NCBI RefSeq assembly: GCF_013035425.1
Contig: NZ_WQHX01000004.1
Location: forward strand, 248,001-312,000
Direction of reading: 5' to 3'
DNA length: 64,000 nucleotides
From: Ruegeria arenilitoris
Lineage (GTDB): Bacteria > Pseudomonadota > Alphaproteobacteria > Rhodobacterales > Rhodobacteraceae
A model generated the notes under the pieces. It was not told where the DNA came from. It saw nothing but the letters and a program-made list of their open reading frames with translations, and did not search any database. Below, piece by piece: positions 33,370 through 43,898 of this stretch (position 1 is the stretch's first letter; every line of letters begins with the position of its first letter). The translations under genes were made by a program, and so were the position numbers.

Positions 33370-35153
33370 CTCGCAAGCCGCTTCGTCCACTAGCCAGAAT
33401 TCTGGATGCCCGCGCGAGGGGTGAAAACCCGAAAGTGATCGAGCGGGAAAACATTAAGCAGCGTCATGAAGATATGAAAGACCGTGCTCGGGCACGAGCC
33501 GAGGGGCGTCTTTTGGTACTGGGGCTGTTCTTTTTTTGCGCATTTTCGGTCGTAGGGTTTCGTATGGGCATGCTGGCCACGTCGGAAGCGCAGGAACCAT
33601 TGGCCAGCGCGCCAGGCGCTGCTATCGCGATGCAGCGCGCCAATATCGTAGACAGAGAAGGCCGCATTCTCGCAACAAACCTCGACACATATTCGGTATA
33701 TGCGCAACCACCGCTGATGATTGATCCGATCGCAGCGGCAGATCATCTGGTAGCAATCTTTCCTGATTTGGACAAAGAGCGTTTGGTCAAGGACTTCACA
33801 GGTGACCGCAAATTCCTTTGGATCAAGAAACGTATTTCCCCCGAGCAAAAACAGGCTGTGCACGACATTGGCGATCCCGGCATTCTGTTCGGTCCGCGCG
33901 AAATGCGACTTTATCCTAATGGCAAGCTTGCAGCGCACATTCTTGGCGGATCGGGCTTTGGTCGCGAGGGCGTAAGCGCGGCAGAACTAATTGGCGTTGC
34001 AGGCGTCGAAAAGAAATTTGACGACTATCTGCGCGATCCGGCCAACGGTAACAAGCCGCTTCAACTCTCGTTGGACCTGACGATTCAGGCTGCGGTCGAA
34101 CAAGTTCTTTTTGGCGGGATGAAAATCATGAACGCCAAAGGTGCTTCGGCGGTTCTGATGAATGCGCACACTGGTGAGGTGATTTCAGCGGCGTCCTTGC
34201 CGTCTTTTGATCCAAATGATCGACCGCGCCCTCCGACATCGGGTTTCGACCCGTCGGACAGTCCTTTGTTCAATCGCTATGTGCAAGGCGTTTACGAACT
34301 GGGCTCTGTTTTCAAGATATTTGCTGCGGCACAGGCGGTTCAGCTTGGTCTGGTGAATTCAAATACCATCATCGACACATCCGGCCCGATGAAAATCGGC
34401 CGTTTCCCGATCGGCGAATTTGACGGCAAGAACTACGGCAAGATCAGCGTCGCGGATGTGATAGTTCACAGCTCGAACCGCGGAACTGGTCGCTTAGCCT
34501 TGCAAATTGGTGCAAAACGGCAGCAGGAATTTCTGGAGTCGCTGGGAATGTTCGCACCGACCCCTTTCGAGATTGTTGAAGCAGCAGGAGGTGTGCCGCT
34601 CAAGCCCAAAAAATGGGGCGAACTGAGCACTGTAACAATTTCTTATGGCCACGGTCTTTCAACCAGCCCAATGCACCTGGCAGCCGGATACGCAACCATT
34701 GCAAATGGCGGGCATTATGTCAGCCCAACTATTCTGAGGAAAAATGGCCCGCAATACGGTCGACGGATTTTGTCTGAAAATGCCGCGCAGCAAGCGCAAA
34801 GAATGCTTCGAAAAGTTGTTACTAATGGTACTGCCAGCTTTGGCGAGGTCGCGGGCTATGAAGTGGCGGGTAAGACTGGTACAGCCGATAAGCCTAAGCC
34901 GCGAGGCGGGTATTACGATGACAAAGTCATTGCGACCTTTGCCACGATCTTTCCGGCCTACGATCCGAAATATGTAATGATCGTAACGCTCGACGAGCCA
35001 ACGATCTTAGCTTACGGCGAAAAACGTCGCACTGCAGGCTGGACTGCGGTGCCAGTGGCAGCTGAGTTAATTGGCCGGGTCGCTCCACTGTTGGGTCTGC
35101 GACCTCGGCTTGAGCCTGAAGCGGGTGCTGCTATAACGCTGACCTCGAATTAG
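33366..35153 (+). CDS. ftsI: Peptidoglycan D,D-transpeptidase FtsI (PBP3)
   Basis: FtsI (595 residues) crosslinks septal peptidoglycan. It has a cytoplasmic N-terminus of about 40 basic residues, one transmembrane helix (about 45-62), a pedestal domain starting at RANIVDREGRILATNL, and the transpeptidase domain with all three active-site motifs: SxxK in ELGSVFKIF (about residue 313), SxN in VHSSNRG and KTG in VAGKTGTAD. Nothing suggests altered beta-lactam binding. Confidence 0.95.
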   Translation: MTRKPLRPLARILDARARGENPKVIERENIKQRHEDMKDRARARAEGRLLVLGLFFFCAFSVVGFRMGMLATSEAQEPLASAPGAAIAMQRANIVDREGRILATNLDTYSVYAQPPLMIDPIAAADHLVAIFPDLDKERLVKDFTGDRKFLWIKKRISPEQKQAVHDIGDPGILFGPREMRLYPNGKLAAHILGGSGFGREGVSAAELIGVAGVEKKFDDYLRDPANGNKPLQLSLDLTIQAAVEQVLFGGMKIMNAKGASAVLMNAHTGEVISAASLPSFDPNDRPRPPTSGFDPSDSPLFNRYVQGVYELGSVFKIFAAAQAVQLGLVNSNTIIDTSGPMKIGRFPIGEFDGKNYGKISVADVIVHSSNRGTGRLALQIGAKRQQEFLESLGMFAPTPFEIVEAAGGVPLKPKKWGELSTVTISYGHGLSTSPMHLAAGYATIANGGHYVSPTILRKNGPQYGRRILSENAAQQAQRMLRKVVTNGTASFGEVAGYEVAGKTGTADKPKPRGGYYDDKVIATFATIFPAYDPKYVMIVTLDEPTILAYGEKRRTAGWTAVPVAAELIGRVAPLLGLRPRLEPEAGAAITLTSN

Positions 35154-35174
35154 GTTGTCCAACAAGGGTGGGTC

Positions 35175-36656
35175 ATGGGCAAAGGGACAAAAAAACTCAA
35201 CCAGCTGGCCCTTACTGCGCGCGGCGGCGCGAATCCTGAAATTACTGGCCTGACGGTTGACAGCAGAGAGGTCGCTGACGGCTATTTATTTGCAGCTCTT
35301 CCCGGCACACGCGTGCACGGGGGCGAATTTATCCAATTCGCTTTGCGTATGGGAGCCGCCGCTATTCTGACGGATGCGCAGGGCGCAGAAATGGCTGCCC
35401 GGGAACTGGTTGAGTCAGACGCTGCATTGATTGTTGTCGAAGATCCGCGTCAGGCTCTGGCCGGTTCTGCGGCGCTTTGGTTCGGCGCGCAGCCACAGAC
35501 CATTGTTGCGGTCACCGGGACAAATGGAAAAACTTCGGTTGCCACCTTTGTTCGTCAGATCTGGGCCGAAATTGGTCACTCTGCTGTCAACCTCGGCACC
35601 ACTGGGGTCGAAGGCGCATGGGCAGCCCCTCTGGCGCACACTACGCCTGAACCAATCACGTTGCATCGCTGTCTGGCAGAGGCTGCCCAAAATGGCGTGA
35701 CACATGCTGCGATGGAAGCGTCTTCGCACGGTTTGGAACAACGACGTTTGGACGGGGTACAACTCAAGGCGGCAGGGTTTTCTAATTTCACCCAGGACCA
35801 TTTGGACTATCACGAAACGTTTGAGGCCTATTTTGACGCCAAGGCAGGCCTGTTTGACCGGGTATTGCCTGAGGAAGGAACTGCGGTAGTTAATCTAAGC
35901 GACCCTAAAGGTGCGGAAGTTTTGAAAATCGCAAAGGCGCGAGGGCAGTCTTTAATAACCGTAGGTCAAGGTGACGCCGATCTTGTTCTTGTTAATCAGC
36001 GATTTGATGAAACTGGACAGGATCTGCGGTTTTCGTGGAAAGGTAAGCCTTATCAGGCTCGTCTGAACTTGATCGGGGGGTTTCAAGCAGAAAACATCCT
36101 GCTTGCGTGTGGACTTGTTATTGCCGCAGGTGACGAACCTGAACGTGTTTTTGAAACGCTTCCACATTTGAAAACAGTCCGCGGCCGGATGCAACTGGCT
36201 GCCACACGCGAAAACGGCGCGGCGGTATTTGTTGATTATGCTCATACGCCTGATGCCGTGGCAACGGCGTTAAAAGCTTTGCGGCCGCACGTAATGGGTC
36301 GGCTTATAGCAATCGTTGGCGCAGGCGGAGACCGCGACGCCAGTAAACGACCCCTTATGGGTCAAGCAGCGGCTAACTATGCCGACGCAGTTTTTGTATC
36401 CGACGACAACCCGCGCAGCGAAGATCCGTCGGTAATACGCGCAGCAGTAATGAAAGGTGCACCCGAGGCGACTGAAGTCGGTGACCGCGCTGAAGCAATC
36501 TTGCGTGGGATAGACGCGCTGCAGCCTGGCGACGCTTTACTGATTGCTGGCAAAGGCCATGAAACCGGGCAGATCGTAGGAGATCAAGTGTTGCCATTTG
36601 ACGACGCAGAGCAAGCAAGTATTGCGGTTGCTGCCTTGGACGGGAGGGTGGCATGA
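35175..36656 (+). CDS. murE: UDP-MurNAc-tripeptide synthetase (meso-DAP adding)
   Basis: MurE (493 residues) adds the third stem-peptide residue. The ATP loop TGTNGKT is at residues 114-120. Other motifs are TTGVEG, TTPEP, MEASSHGLEQRRL, FTNFTQDHLDYH-like NFTQDHLDYHETF, and YAHTPDAV. The DNPR motif (residues 411-414) is the signature of meso-diaminopimelate specificity. It overlaps murF by 4 bp. Confidence 0.96.
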   Translation: MGKGTKKLNQLALTARGGANPEITGLTVDSREVADGYLFAALPGTRVHGGEFIQFALRMGAAAILTDAQGAEMAARELVESDAALIVVEDPRQALAGSAALWFGAQPQTIVAVTGTNGKTSVATFVRQIWAEIGHSAVNLGTTGVEGAWAAPLAHTTPEPITLHRCLAEAAQNGVTHAAMEASSHGLEQRRLDGVQLKAAGFSNFTQDHLDYHETFEAYFDAKAGLFDRVLPEEGTAVVNLSDPKGAEVLKIAKARGQSLITVGQGDADLVLVNQRFDETGQDLRFSWKGKPYQARLNLIGGFQAENILLACGLVIAAGDEPERVFETLPHLKTVRGRMQLAATRENGAAVFVDYAHTPDAVATALKALRPHVMGRLIAIVGAGGDRDASKRPLMGQAAANYADAVFVSDDNPRSEDPSVIRAAVMKGAPEATEVGDRAEAILRGIDALQPGDALLIAGKGHETGQIVGDQVLPFDDAEQASIAVAALDGRVA

Positions 36657-38047
36657 CGCTGTGGACCGCGGCGGAAGCTGCCAAAGCAACCAATGGACGA
36701 GCTACGACCAACTGGAAGGCGGACGGAGTTTCAATTGATACGCGCACTTTGCAGCCAGGGGACTTGTTTGTGGCGCTTAGGGCCGCGCGGGATGGGCACG
36801 ATTTCGTAGCGCAGGCACTTGAAAAGGGCGCGGGCGCCGCATTGGTGTCGCGGGTTCCGGACGGTGTTGACGAAACTGCGCCTCTTTTGATCGTCGATGA
36901 TGTTCAAAGAGCGTTGGAAGATTTGGGAAGGGCAGCGCGAGATCGATGCGCTGCGCGTGTAGTTGGCGTAACGGGCAGCGTTGGCAAGACGTCCACTAAG
37001 GAAATGCTGGCTAACATATTGGAAACGCAAGGTGAAACCCATGCAAGTGTGGCCAGTTACAACAACCATTGGGGCGTGCCCCTGACGCTTGCGCGGATGC
37101 CAAAAGACACCAAGTTCGCGGTGATCGAAATAGGCATGAACCATCCGGGCGAAATTGCGCCGTTGGCGAAACAGGCGAGGCCTCATGTGGCGCTTGTCAC
37201 AACCGTCGCTGCAGTCCATCTGGAAGCTTTTGACTCTGTGGCTGCAATTGCGCACGAAAAAGCATCTATTTTCGACGGTCTGACCGATGGCGGTATTGCC
37301 ATTGTGAATTCGGATATCGATCACGCTGACATTTTGCGTGACCGAGCAATTTCCCAAGCAGCCAAAGTGATAGATTTTGGCCAAAAGGCGTCTGACTATC
37401 GACTTGGTCATGTAACTTCTTTGCCTGACACGCTGCGGGCTGAGGCTGTCATTGACGACAAGCAATTCACGTTTGATGTCGCATCTGCTGGTAAGCATTT
37501 CGCCATGAACGGCTTGGGAGCGCTTGCGGCTTGCGCCGCTTTAGGCGTCAATCTGAAACAGGCTGTTGGGGGGCTTCGACGCTGGTCGCCTGTCAAAGGC
37601 CGCGGAGTGCGAGAGTTGATTGCTCTGCCTCATGGTGGCCAAATTGAATTGCTGGATGATAGCTATAACGCTAACCCGACATCCATGGAGGCCGCCCTTG
37701 ACGTTCTCGCAGCTTCGCAAGGTGCTCGCCGCATTGCCTTTTTGGGTGACATGAAAGAGCTGGGGGCGCAAGAACTGGCCATGCACGCGAACATGGCAAA
37801 TGTCGAGGCAATGAAGGATGTTGATCAGGTCCATTGCATTGGGCCGCTCATGCGCGAATTGCATCGCGAATTACCAGAGAACAAGCGCGGGCATTGGTCC
37901 GAAACCAGCGCGGAAATGGTAGCTCGCCTGCCTGAACTGATCCGGAATGGGGACACGGTTCTGGCCAAAGGATCACTTAGCATGGCGTTGGCGAGCATTG
38001 TTGACGGCCTGCGGGAAATGGGGCAGGAGCGCGCGCTGGATCCATGA
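36653..38047 (+). CDS. murF: UDP-MurNAc-pentapeptide synthetase
   Basis: MurF (464 residues) adds D-Ala-D-Ala to the UDP-MurNAc-tripeptide. The N-terminal domain has SIDTRTLQPGDLFVALRA, the ATP loop is TGSVGKTSTKEML (about residue 106), then ASYNNHWGVPLTL and IEIGMNHPGEI. The C-terminal domain has DDSYNANPTSMEAAL. Normal length. It overlaps murE and is followed by a 35-bp gap to mraY. Confidence 0.96.
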   Translation: MTLWTAAEAAKATNGRATTNWKADGVSIDTRTLQPGDLFVALRAARDGHDFVAQALEKGAGAALVSRVPDGVDETAPLLIVDDVQRALEDLGRAARDRCAARVVGVTGSVGKTSTKEMLANILETQGETHASVASYNNHWGVPLTLARMPKDTKFAVIEIGMNHPGEIAPLAKQARPHVALVTTVAAVHLEAFDSVAAIAHEKASIFDGLTDGGIAIVNSDIDHADILRDRAISQAAKVIDFGQKASDYRLGHVTSLPDTLRAEAVIDDKQFTFDVASAGKHFAMNGLGALAACAALGVNLKQAVGGLRRWSPVKGRGVRELIALPHGGQIELLDDSYNANPTSMEAALDVLAASQGARRIAFLGDMKELGAQELAMHANMANVEAMKDVDQVHCIGPLMRELHRELPENKRGHWSETSAEMVARLPELIRNGDTVLAKGSLSMALASIVDGLREMGQERALDP

Positions 38048-38082
38048 TGCGCGCGTGAATTTCGTGTGAGAAAGGTTTTGTA

Positions 38083-39165
38083 ATGCTGTACTGGTTGACC
38101 GCGCTTTCGGATGGAGGGGATTTTTTCAACCTCTTCCGCTATATCACGTTCCGAGCGGGCGGAGCCTTTCTGACAGCTCTGGTTTTTGGGTTTATTTTTG
38201 GAAAGCCGCTGATCAACGTGCTGCGAAAGAAGCAGGGCAAAGGTCAGCCGATCCGGGACGATGGCCCAGAAGCACACTTTTCCAAGGCGGGAACACCAAC
38301 CATGGGTGGGTTGCTGATCGTCGGGGCACTTGTCACTTCTACGTTGATTTGGGCGCGTTGGGACAACCCATACGTATGGATGGTGTTGTTTGTGACCCTT
38401 GCTTATGCGGCCATCGGTTTTGCGGATGATTACGCTAAGGTTTCAAAACAGAACACAAAAGGTGTCCCGGGCAAAATGAGGCTGGCATTGGGTGTTTTGA
38501 TTGCCGTTCTTGCGGCGTTGTGGGCAACATTGCATCATCCCGGTGACCTTCAGAACCAACTTGCTTTGCCAGTGTTCAAGGACACACTCATCAACCTTGG
38601 TTTTTTCTACATACCCTTTGCGATAATCGTCATTGTCGGGGCAGCAAATGCAGTGAATCTCACCGACGGTTTGGACGGCCTTGCCATTATGCCAGCGATG
38701 ATAGCTGCTTCGACTTTGGGCGTGATTGCTTATGCCGTTGGGCGTGTCGATTTTACCGAATATCTCGATGTGCACTACGTTCCGGGAACAGGCGAAATAT
38801 TCATATTTACTTCGGCTTTGTTCGGCGCCGGTCTTGGGTTTTTGTGGTACAATGCGCCGCCAGCAGCGGTTTTCATGGGCGACACTGGATCGCTTGCGCT
38901 GGGCGGAGCTTTGGGCGCGATTGCTGTGGCGACGAAACACGAACTGGTCCTCGCTGTCGTTGGTGGACTGTTCGTTGTTGAGGCGCTGAGCGTGATTATT
39001 CAGGTTCTGTACTTTAAGCGCACCGGAAAGCGGGTTTTCCTAATGGCACCCATCCATCATCATTATGAGAAAAAAGGCTGGGCTGAGCCAACAATCGTTA
39101 TCCGGTTTTGGATCATATCGCTGATCCTGGCAATGATCGGTCTGGCAACGTTAAAAGTACGGTAA
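38083..39165 (+). CDS. mraY: Phospho-MurNAc-pentapeptide translocase
   Basis: MraY (360 residues, about ten transmembrane helices) transfers phospho-MurNAc-pentapeptide to undecaprenyl phosphate, forming lipid I at the inner membrane. Signature motifs: [29 protein letters not shown] with the DD pair, [13 protein letters not shown], and [19 protein letters not shown] precedes the ATG. A 147-bp gap then separates it from murD. Confidence 0.97.
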   Translation: MLYWLTALSDGGDFFNLFRYITFRAGGAFLTALVFGFIFGKPLINVLRKKQGKGQPIRDDGPEAHFSKAGTPTMGGLLIVGALVTSTLIWARWDNPYVWMVLFVTLAYAAIGFADDYAKVSKQNTKGVPGKMRLALGVLIAVLAALWATLHHPGDLQNQLALPVFKDTLINLGFFYIPFAIIVIVGAANAVNLTDGLDGLAIMPAMIAASTLGVIAYAVGRVDFTEYLDVHYVPGTGEIFIFTSALFGAGLGFLWYNAPPAAVFMGDTGSLALGGALGAIAVATKHELVLAVVGGLFVVEALSVIIQVLYFKRTGKRVFLMAPIHHHYEKKGWAEPTIVIRFWIISLILAMIGLATLKVR

Positions 39166-39312
39166 GGTCTCCTCGGGTCAAGCGGATTTGCGGCCAACCT
39201 CAATTGTTTGGCGGCTGCTTTCTTCTAAAGTATTTGCTTGATGCCGCCCTTGCTTTTCGTGATTTCTTAGGTGCAGGGTGCGGATGAATTACACGACGGC
39301 AAGGTGTATTAT

Positions 39313-40728
39313 ATGATCCCGGTCAAAGGTTTTTCTGGGCAGAAAGTTGCGGTGCTGGGGCTGGGTCGTTCTGGGTTGGCCACGGCACGCGCATTAAGAG
39401 CAGGCAGAGCAACTCCTGTTTGTTGGGACGACAATCCTGCGGCACGAGAGACTGCTGAAACCGAAGGGTTTGACTGTGTCGACCTGCGACACCAATCAGA
39501 GTTTGACGATGTCGCCACTCTAGTCGTGTCTCCTGGTATCCCCCACCTTTACCCCGAGCCAAACCCAATCATCGCGGCTGCACTGGAAACCGGCGTGCCC
39601 GTGGACAATGACATCGGCTTGTTCTTCCGAAGTTTTGCCGATCAAGACTGGAGCAAATTTGAGACTCCGCCGCGTGTAATTGCTGTCACTGGGTCAAACG
39701 GGAAATCTACCACAGCGGCCCTGATACATCACGTTTTGACCGAAGCTGGTCGCCAGTCACAGTTGGCGGGAAACATTGGCCGGGGTGTGCTGGATATCGA
39801 CCCGGGGGGTGACGGCTCGGTTGTGGTTTTGGAACTCAGCAGCTATCAAACCGAACTGGCTCGCGCGCTAACCCCAGATATTGCTGTTTTTACAAATCTC
39901 TCGCCGGATCATCTGGATCGACATGCAGGAATGGGTGGGTATTTCGCAGCCAAGAGGCGTCTGTTTGCCGAGGGCGGACCAGATCGCGCCATTGTCGGCG
40001 TAGATGAAATCGAAGGCTCCTTTCTTGCAGGGCAGTTGGCCGAAGGGCGAAGCGACGATCGCGTCATCCGGGTTTCCGTTGAACGTAAGTTAACCGGCCC
40101 AGGCTGGCAGGTTTTCGCGCGCAAGGGCTTTCTGTCCGAATATCGGAAAGGACGTCAGACAGCGTCCATTGATCTGCGCGGGATTAAGGGTCTACCGGGC
40201 GCGCACAACCATCAAAATGCATGCTCTGCTTACGCCGCCTGTCGTGCGTTAGGTCTTGCACCTAAGGCGATCGAGGCGGCCTTGCATAGCTATCCGGGTT
40301 TGCCGCATCGTAGTCAGATCATCGCTGAGACCAATGGCGTCACTTACGTCAACGACTCGAAAGCAACCAATATCGACAGCGCAGCAAAGGCTTTGAGGGC
40401 CTTCAAAAAGATCCGGTGGATATGTGGAGGTCTTGAAAAAGAGGGTGGGCTGGCTGCACTGAACGAAGCCTCGGATCAGGTGATAAAAGCTTATGTTATC
40501 GGTCGCGAGGCTGCCAATTTCGCCATGCAGCTGGATGTCGACACCACGGTGTGCACAACGATGGAGCGGGCCGTCGAGCAAGCGATTGAGGATGCGCAGC
40601 CGAACGAAACTGTATTGTTGGCCCCCGCAGCAGCAAGTTTTGACCAATATGATAACTTTGAACAAAGGGGGGACGACTTCGTTTCCGAGGTCAAAAGAAG
40701 ACTGTCATCGGGCAACGGTTGCAAATAA
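39313..40728 (+). CDS. murD: UDP-MurNAc-L-Ala--D-Glu ligase
   Basis: MurD (471 residues from the chosen start) adds D-Glu to UDP-MurNAc-L-Ala. Features: N-terminal Rossmann [20 protein letters not shown] loop [30 protein letters not shown] and VNDSKATN. The ATG at 39313 ([10 protein letters not shown]) is the conserved start; a GTG at 39271 would add 14 residues. In many relatives murD is followed directly by ftsW; here a lipoprotein and an opposing flavoprotein gene intervene. Confidence 0.95.
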   Translation: MIPVKGFSGQKVAVLGLGRSGLATARALRAGRATPVCWDDNPAARETAETEGFDCVDLRHQSEFDDVATLVVSPGIPHLYPEPNPIIAAALETGVPVDNDIGLFFRSFADQDWSKFETPPRVIAVTGSNGKSTTAALIHHVLTEAGRQSQLAGNIGRGVLDIDPGGDGSVVVLELSSYQTELARALTPDIAVFTNLSPDHLDRHAGMGGYFAAKRRLFAEGGPDRAIVGVDEIEGSFLAGQLAEGRSDDRVIRVSVERKLTGPGWQVFARKGFLSEYRKGRQTASIDLRGIKGLPGAHNHQNACSAYAACRALGLAPKAIEAALHSYPGLPHRSQIIAETNGVTYVNDSKATNIDSAAKALRAFKKIRWICGGLEKEGGLAALNEASDQVIKAYVIGREAANFAMQLDVDTTVCTTMERAVEQAIEDAQPNETVLLAPAAASFDQYDNFEQRGDDFVSEVKRRLSSGNGCK

Positions 40729-40819
40729 CCGCCGGTTCGACGAGGCTTTAAACCTATCCGTTTGACGCGCCATAATTTTTGGGTTTGCTTCTACGACAAT
40801 TCAAAACGAGGTCATGGAA

Positions 40820-41194
40820 ATGCCACACCGTAAATTTGCTCTGATCCTTCCTGCCATCTTTGTGGTGGGAGCTTGCACGAACACAGGCGCCAATTACCAA
40901 CCAGTAATCGATGGGCCTGTCAGCCCGAACTACAGCGCCGATCTTGCGCAGTGTCAGCAGTTGGCGGCGTCTCAGGCCAGCGTCGACGGGTCCACCGCCG
41001 GTAATGCCGCGATCGGAGCGGCGGGTGCTGCTGCCACAACGGCGATTATTCAAGACAGCAGTGACAATCTGGGTCGCGCGGCCGCTGCTGGTGCCTTGAT
41101 TGGGGCTGGAGCCGATGTCATCGCAAAGAACCAGAATAAAGAAGTCATTGTGCGAAACTGTATGCGCGGACGTGGCTATAACGTGGTTGGCTAG
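40820..41194 (+). CDS. Glycine-zipper lipoprotein
   Basis: This 124-residue protein has a signal peptide ending in lipobox VGAC (Cys19) and an Ala/Gly-rich stretch (GNAAIGAAGAAATTA, then AAAAGALIGAGADVI) that forms a glycine zipper. This is typical of small outer-membrane-associated lipoproteins. It ends in a Cys-containing VRNCMRGRGYNVVG. I prefer ATG 40820 to ATG 40814 because GAGG lies 8 bases upstream of it. Function unknown. It lies within the dcw cluster after murD and overlaps the opposing flavoprotein gene by 4 bp. Confidence 0.8.
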   Translation: MPHRKFALILPAIFVVGACTNTGANYQPVIDGPVSPNYSADLAQCQQLAASQASVDGSTAGNAAIGAAGAAATTAIIQDSSDNLGRAAAAGALIGAGADVIAKNQNKEVIVRNCMRGRGYNVVG

Positions 41195-42372
41195 ATCCGG
41201 TCTGCGATGGCCTTTCCTGCGGCGTGACCAGAAGACCACGCCCATTGGAAATTGTAGCCTCCCAGCCAACCGGTGACATCTACCGCTTCTCCAATCGCAA
41301 AGAGGCCAGGGACGTCCTTGGCCTCCATCGTTTTTGAAGACAGGTTTTCGGTGTCGATACCGCCGAGTGTCACTTCGGCAGTACGATAACCTTCGGTGCC
41401 GGAGGGTCGGAGTTGCCAGTCGGACAAATTTGCGACCAGGTCAGACAAAGACGCATCAGATTGATCGGCTAAATTACCCGCTATCAGAAGCTTCTGGCTT
41501 AGATAGTCCACCAATCGCGCGGGCATGTGCCGCGCCAACTCGGTGGTCAAAGCTTTGCGCCCGCCTTCTTTGCGTTGTTCACGCAGTAAATTGAAAAGGG
41601 GCAAATCCGGGATCAGATTGACATGTATTGCCTCACCCTCGCGCCAATAGGATGACAGTTGCAAAACGGACGGTCCGCTAAGGCCCCGATGGGTAAATAG
41701 CATCGATTCATCGAAGATGGCTTGGTCGTTGGACAGTTGAACTGGCAGAGAAACACCGGAAAGTTCCTTGAACCGTCCGTCAGAAAAGGTGAACGGGACC
41801 AACGCTGCGCGGGTTTCAGTAATTTTGAGGCCAAATTGTTGGGCCAGGTCGTATGCCAGTCCCGTTGCCCCCATCTTTGGGATCGATTTTCCACCTGTGG
41901 CAAGCACCAGATTGGCGCAATGCAGGGTGACCCTTCGTCCTTCCCTCTCCACCTCCAACGCGAAACCTGCCTCGGTCTTTCGCGCGTTTTTTAGCGTCGT
42001 TTGTAACCATAGTTCGGCCCTGGTCCGTTCCATCTTGTCCAGCAACATATTTATTATCTGCTTGGACGACCCATTGCAGAACAGTTGTCCCAGCGTCTTT
42101 TCGTGCCATTCAATCCCGTAACGGTTTACTAGGTCGATAAAATCCCACTGCGTGTAACGCGCCAGCGCCGATTTAGAAAAATGTGGGTTTTGTGAAAGGA
42201 AATTACCCGGTCCAGCGTTTAAGTTCGTAAAATTGCAACGGCCGCCGCCGGAAATCCTGATTTTCTCTCCAGCCGCTTTAGCGTGATCGATCACCAAAAC
42301 GCGCGCGCCGCAATGGGCCGCGCACATCATGCCAGCGGCGCCGGCACCAAGGATGACGGTGTTGAAATTCAT
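41191..42372 (-). CDS. HI0933/YhiN-family FAD-dependent oxidoreductase
   Basis: This 393-residue flavoprotein of the HI0933-like family has an N-terminal dinucleotide fold VILGAGAAGMMCAAHCG and the family hallmark ISGGGRCNFTN. LATGGKSIPKMGATG follows, then a C-terminal GEAVDVTGWLGGYNFQWAWSSG that closes the FAD site. The biological substrate is unknown. ATG at 42372 (MNFNTVILGAG) is chosen; the longer ORF to 42510 looks non-homologous. It is the only minus-strand gene in the dcw region, an insertion between murD and ftsW. Confidence 0.9.
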   Translation of the reverse strand: MNFNTVILGAGAAGMMCAAHCGARVLVIDHAKAAGEKIRISGGGRCNFTNLNAGPGNFLSQNPHFSKSALARYTQWDFIDLVNRYGIEWHEKTLGQLFCNGSSKQIINMLLDKMERTRAELWLQTTLKNARKTEAGFALEVEREGRRVTLHCANLVLATGGKSIPKMGATGLAYDLAQQFGLKITETRAALVPFTFSDGRFKELSGVSLPVQLSNDQAIFDESMLFTHRGLSGPSVLQLSSYWREGEAIHVNLIPDLPLFNLLREQRKEGGRKALTTELARHMPARLVDYLSQKLLIAGNLADQSDASLSDLVANLSDWQLRPSGTEGYRTAEVTLGGIDTENLSSKTMEAKDVPGLFAIGEAVDVTGWLGGYNFQWAWSSGHAAGKAIADRI

Positions 42373-42734
42373 ATCCTGCGCATGGCTGGGATTGGCAGCG
42401 ATGGCAAGAGGCAACGCAATCGAAGCAGAACTGAACGTCCGGTCAATTGGGCTTCCCGAAATTAAGTTTGCAGACTCAAAGCGCCCTCGGAATAAGGCCG
42501 AAAGCCCCAAAAGTCGGCCGAATAGTTATTGATCCAGTTTTTCATGAAATCGCGATTTCTGGATGTCTAAGGCGGTAAGGGCCCCTTTCAGAGCCGAGTG
42601 GAATAAATTTGAATCACAAAACATAGAATTGTCGAATCGCCCTTATTTCACTGGCCCCAATGCAAAAATCCCTGTAGACTCTCACTTAGATCCCGAAAAC
42701 GGGGCGATTACGAGGCAGATAGTGGCGGTATCTC

Positions 42735-43898
42735 ATGACTGAGATGGTGTATGGCGCGGTCCAGGACCAGCGCGGTGAACCGATCCTTCCAAAATGGTGG
42801 CGGACAATCGATCGCTGGACAATGTCTTGTGTTCTGATCCTGTTTGTAATTGGTCTTTTGTTGGGGCTGGCCTCTTCACCGCCGCTGGCAAGCCGCAACG
42901 GGTTTGATCCGTTTCACTACGTTGAGCGGCAGGCTTTTTTTGGCGGACTCGCGCTAATCGCCATGTTGCTGACTTCTATGATGTCGCCCACTCTCATCCG
43001 GCGACTTTCGGTACTTGGATTTCTGGTTGCGTTCGTAGCGTTGGCTTTCTTGCCGGTTTTTGGAACCGACTTTGGAAAGGGGGCAGTACGCTGGTACTCT
43101 CTGGGGTTTGCAGCACTGCAGCCGTCTGAGTTTTTGAAGCCCGGTTTTGTAGTGGTCGCGGCATGGCTGCTGGCTGCTTCGCAAGAGATCAATGGCCCAC
43201 CGGGGCGTTTGTGGTCATTTGCTTTGTGTATGGCAATTGTTGGCATGCTGGTGATGCAACCAGATTTTGGGCAGGCCTGCCTGATCCTTTTCGGATGGGG
43301 TGTGATGTATTTCGTGGCGGGCGCGCCCATGTTCTTGTTGGTTGGAATGGCTGGGGTTGTCGTTCTTGCTGGAATGTTTGCATATTCAAACTCGGAACAT
43401 TTTGCCCGCCGCATCGACGGTTTTTTGAATCAAGAAGTCGACCCTACGACCCAGCTTGGATACGCGACCAATGCTATTAGAGAGGGCGGTTTGTTTGGTG
43501 TAGGTGTTGGTGAGGGGCAGGTAAAATGGTCACTGCCGGACGCGCATACTGATTTCATAATAGCCGTGGCGGCCGAGGAATATGGGCTGATTCTGGTCCT
43601 GATCATCATTGCGCTTTATTCCATCATCGTAGTTCGGTCATTGCTGCGCCTAATGCGTGAACGCGATATGTTTATCCGATTGGCAGGCACTGGTCTGGCC
43701 TGCATGTTTGGGGTGCAAGCCATGATCAACATGGGCGTTGCCGTACGCCTGTTGCCCGCTAAGGGCATGACTTTGCCGTTTGTCAGTTACGGTGGATCAT
43801 CGCTTATTGCAGGCGGAATTGCGGTTGGCATGTTGCTGGCTTTTACGCGTAACCGCCCACAGGGCGAACTTGGCGAAATACTGCGCGGACGAAGCTGA
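42735..43898 (+). CDS. ftsW: Lipid II polymerase / cell division protein FtsW
   Basis: FtsW (387 residues, about ten transmembrane helices) is the SEDS glycosyltransferase that polymerises septal glycan with FtsI. Signature segments: [50 protein letters not shown] and [15 protein letters not shown]. The ATG at 42735 is preceded by a 225-bp upstream gap that can hold a promoter. Stop and murG start overlap (TGATG). Confidence 0.95.
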   Translation: MTEMVYGAVQDQRGEPILPKWWRTIDRWTMSCVLILFVIGLLLGLASSPPLASRNGFDPFHYVERQAFFGGLALIAMLLTSMMSPTLIRRLSVLGFLVAFVALAFLPVFGTDFGKGAVRWYSLGFAALQPSEFLKPGFVVVAAWLLAASQEINGPPGRLWSFALCMAIVGMLVMQPDFGQACLILFGWGVMYFVAGAPMFLLVGMAGVVVLAGMFAYSNSEHFARRIDGFLNQEVDPTTQLGYATNAIREGGLFGVGVGEGQVKWSLPDAHTDFIIAVAAEEYGLILVLIIIALYSIIVVRSLLRLMRERDMFIRLAGTGLACMFGVQAMINMGVAVRLLPAKGMTLPFVSYGGSSLIAGGIAVGMLLAFTRNRPQGELGEILRGRS

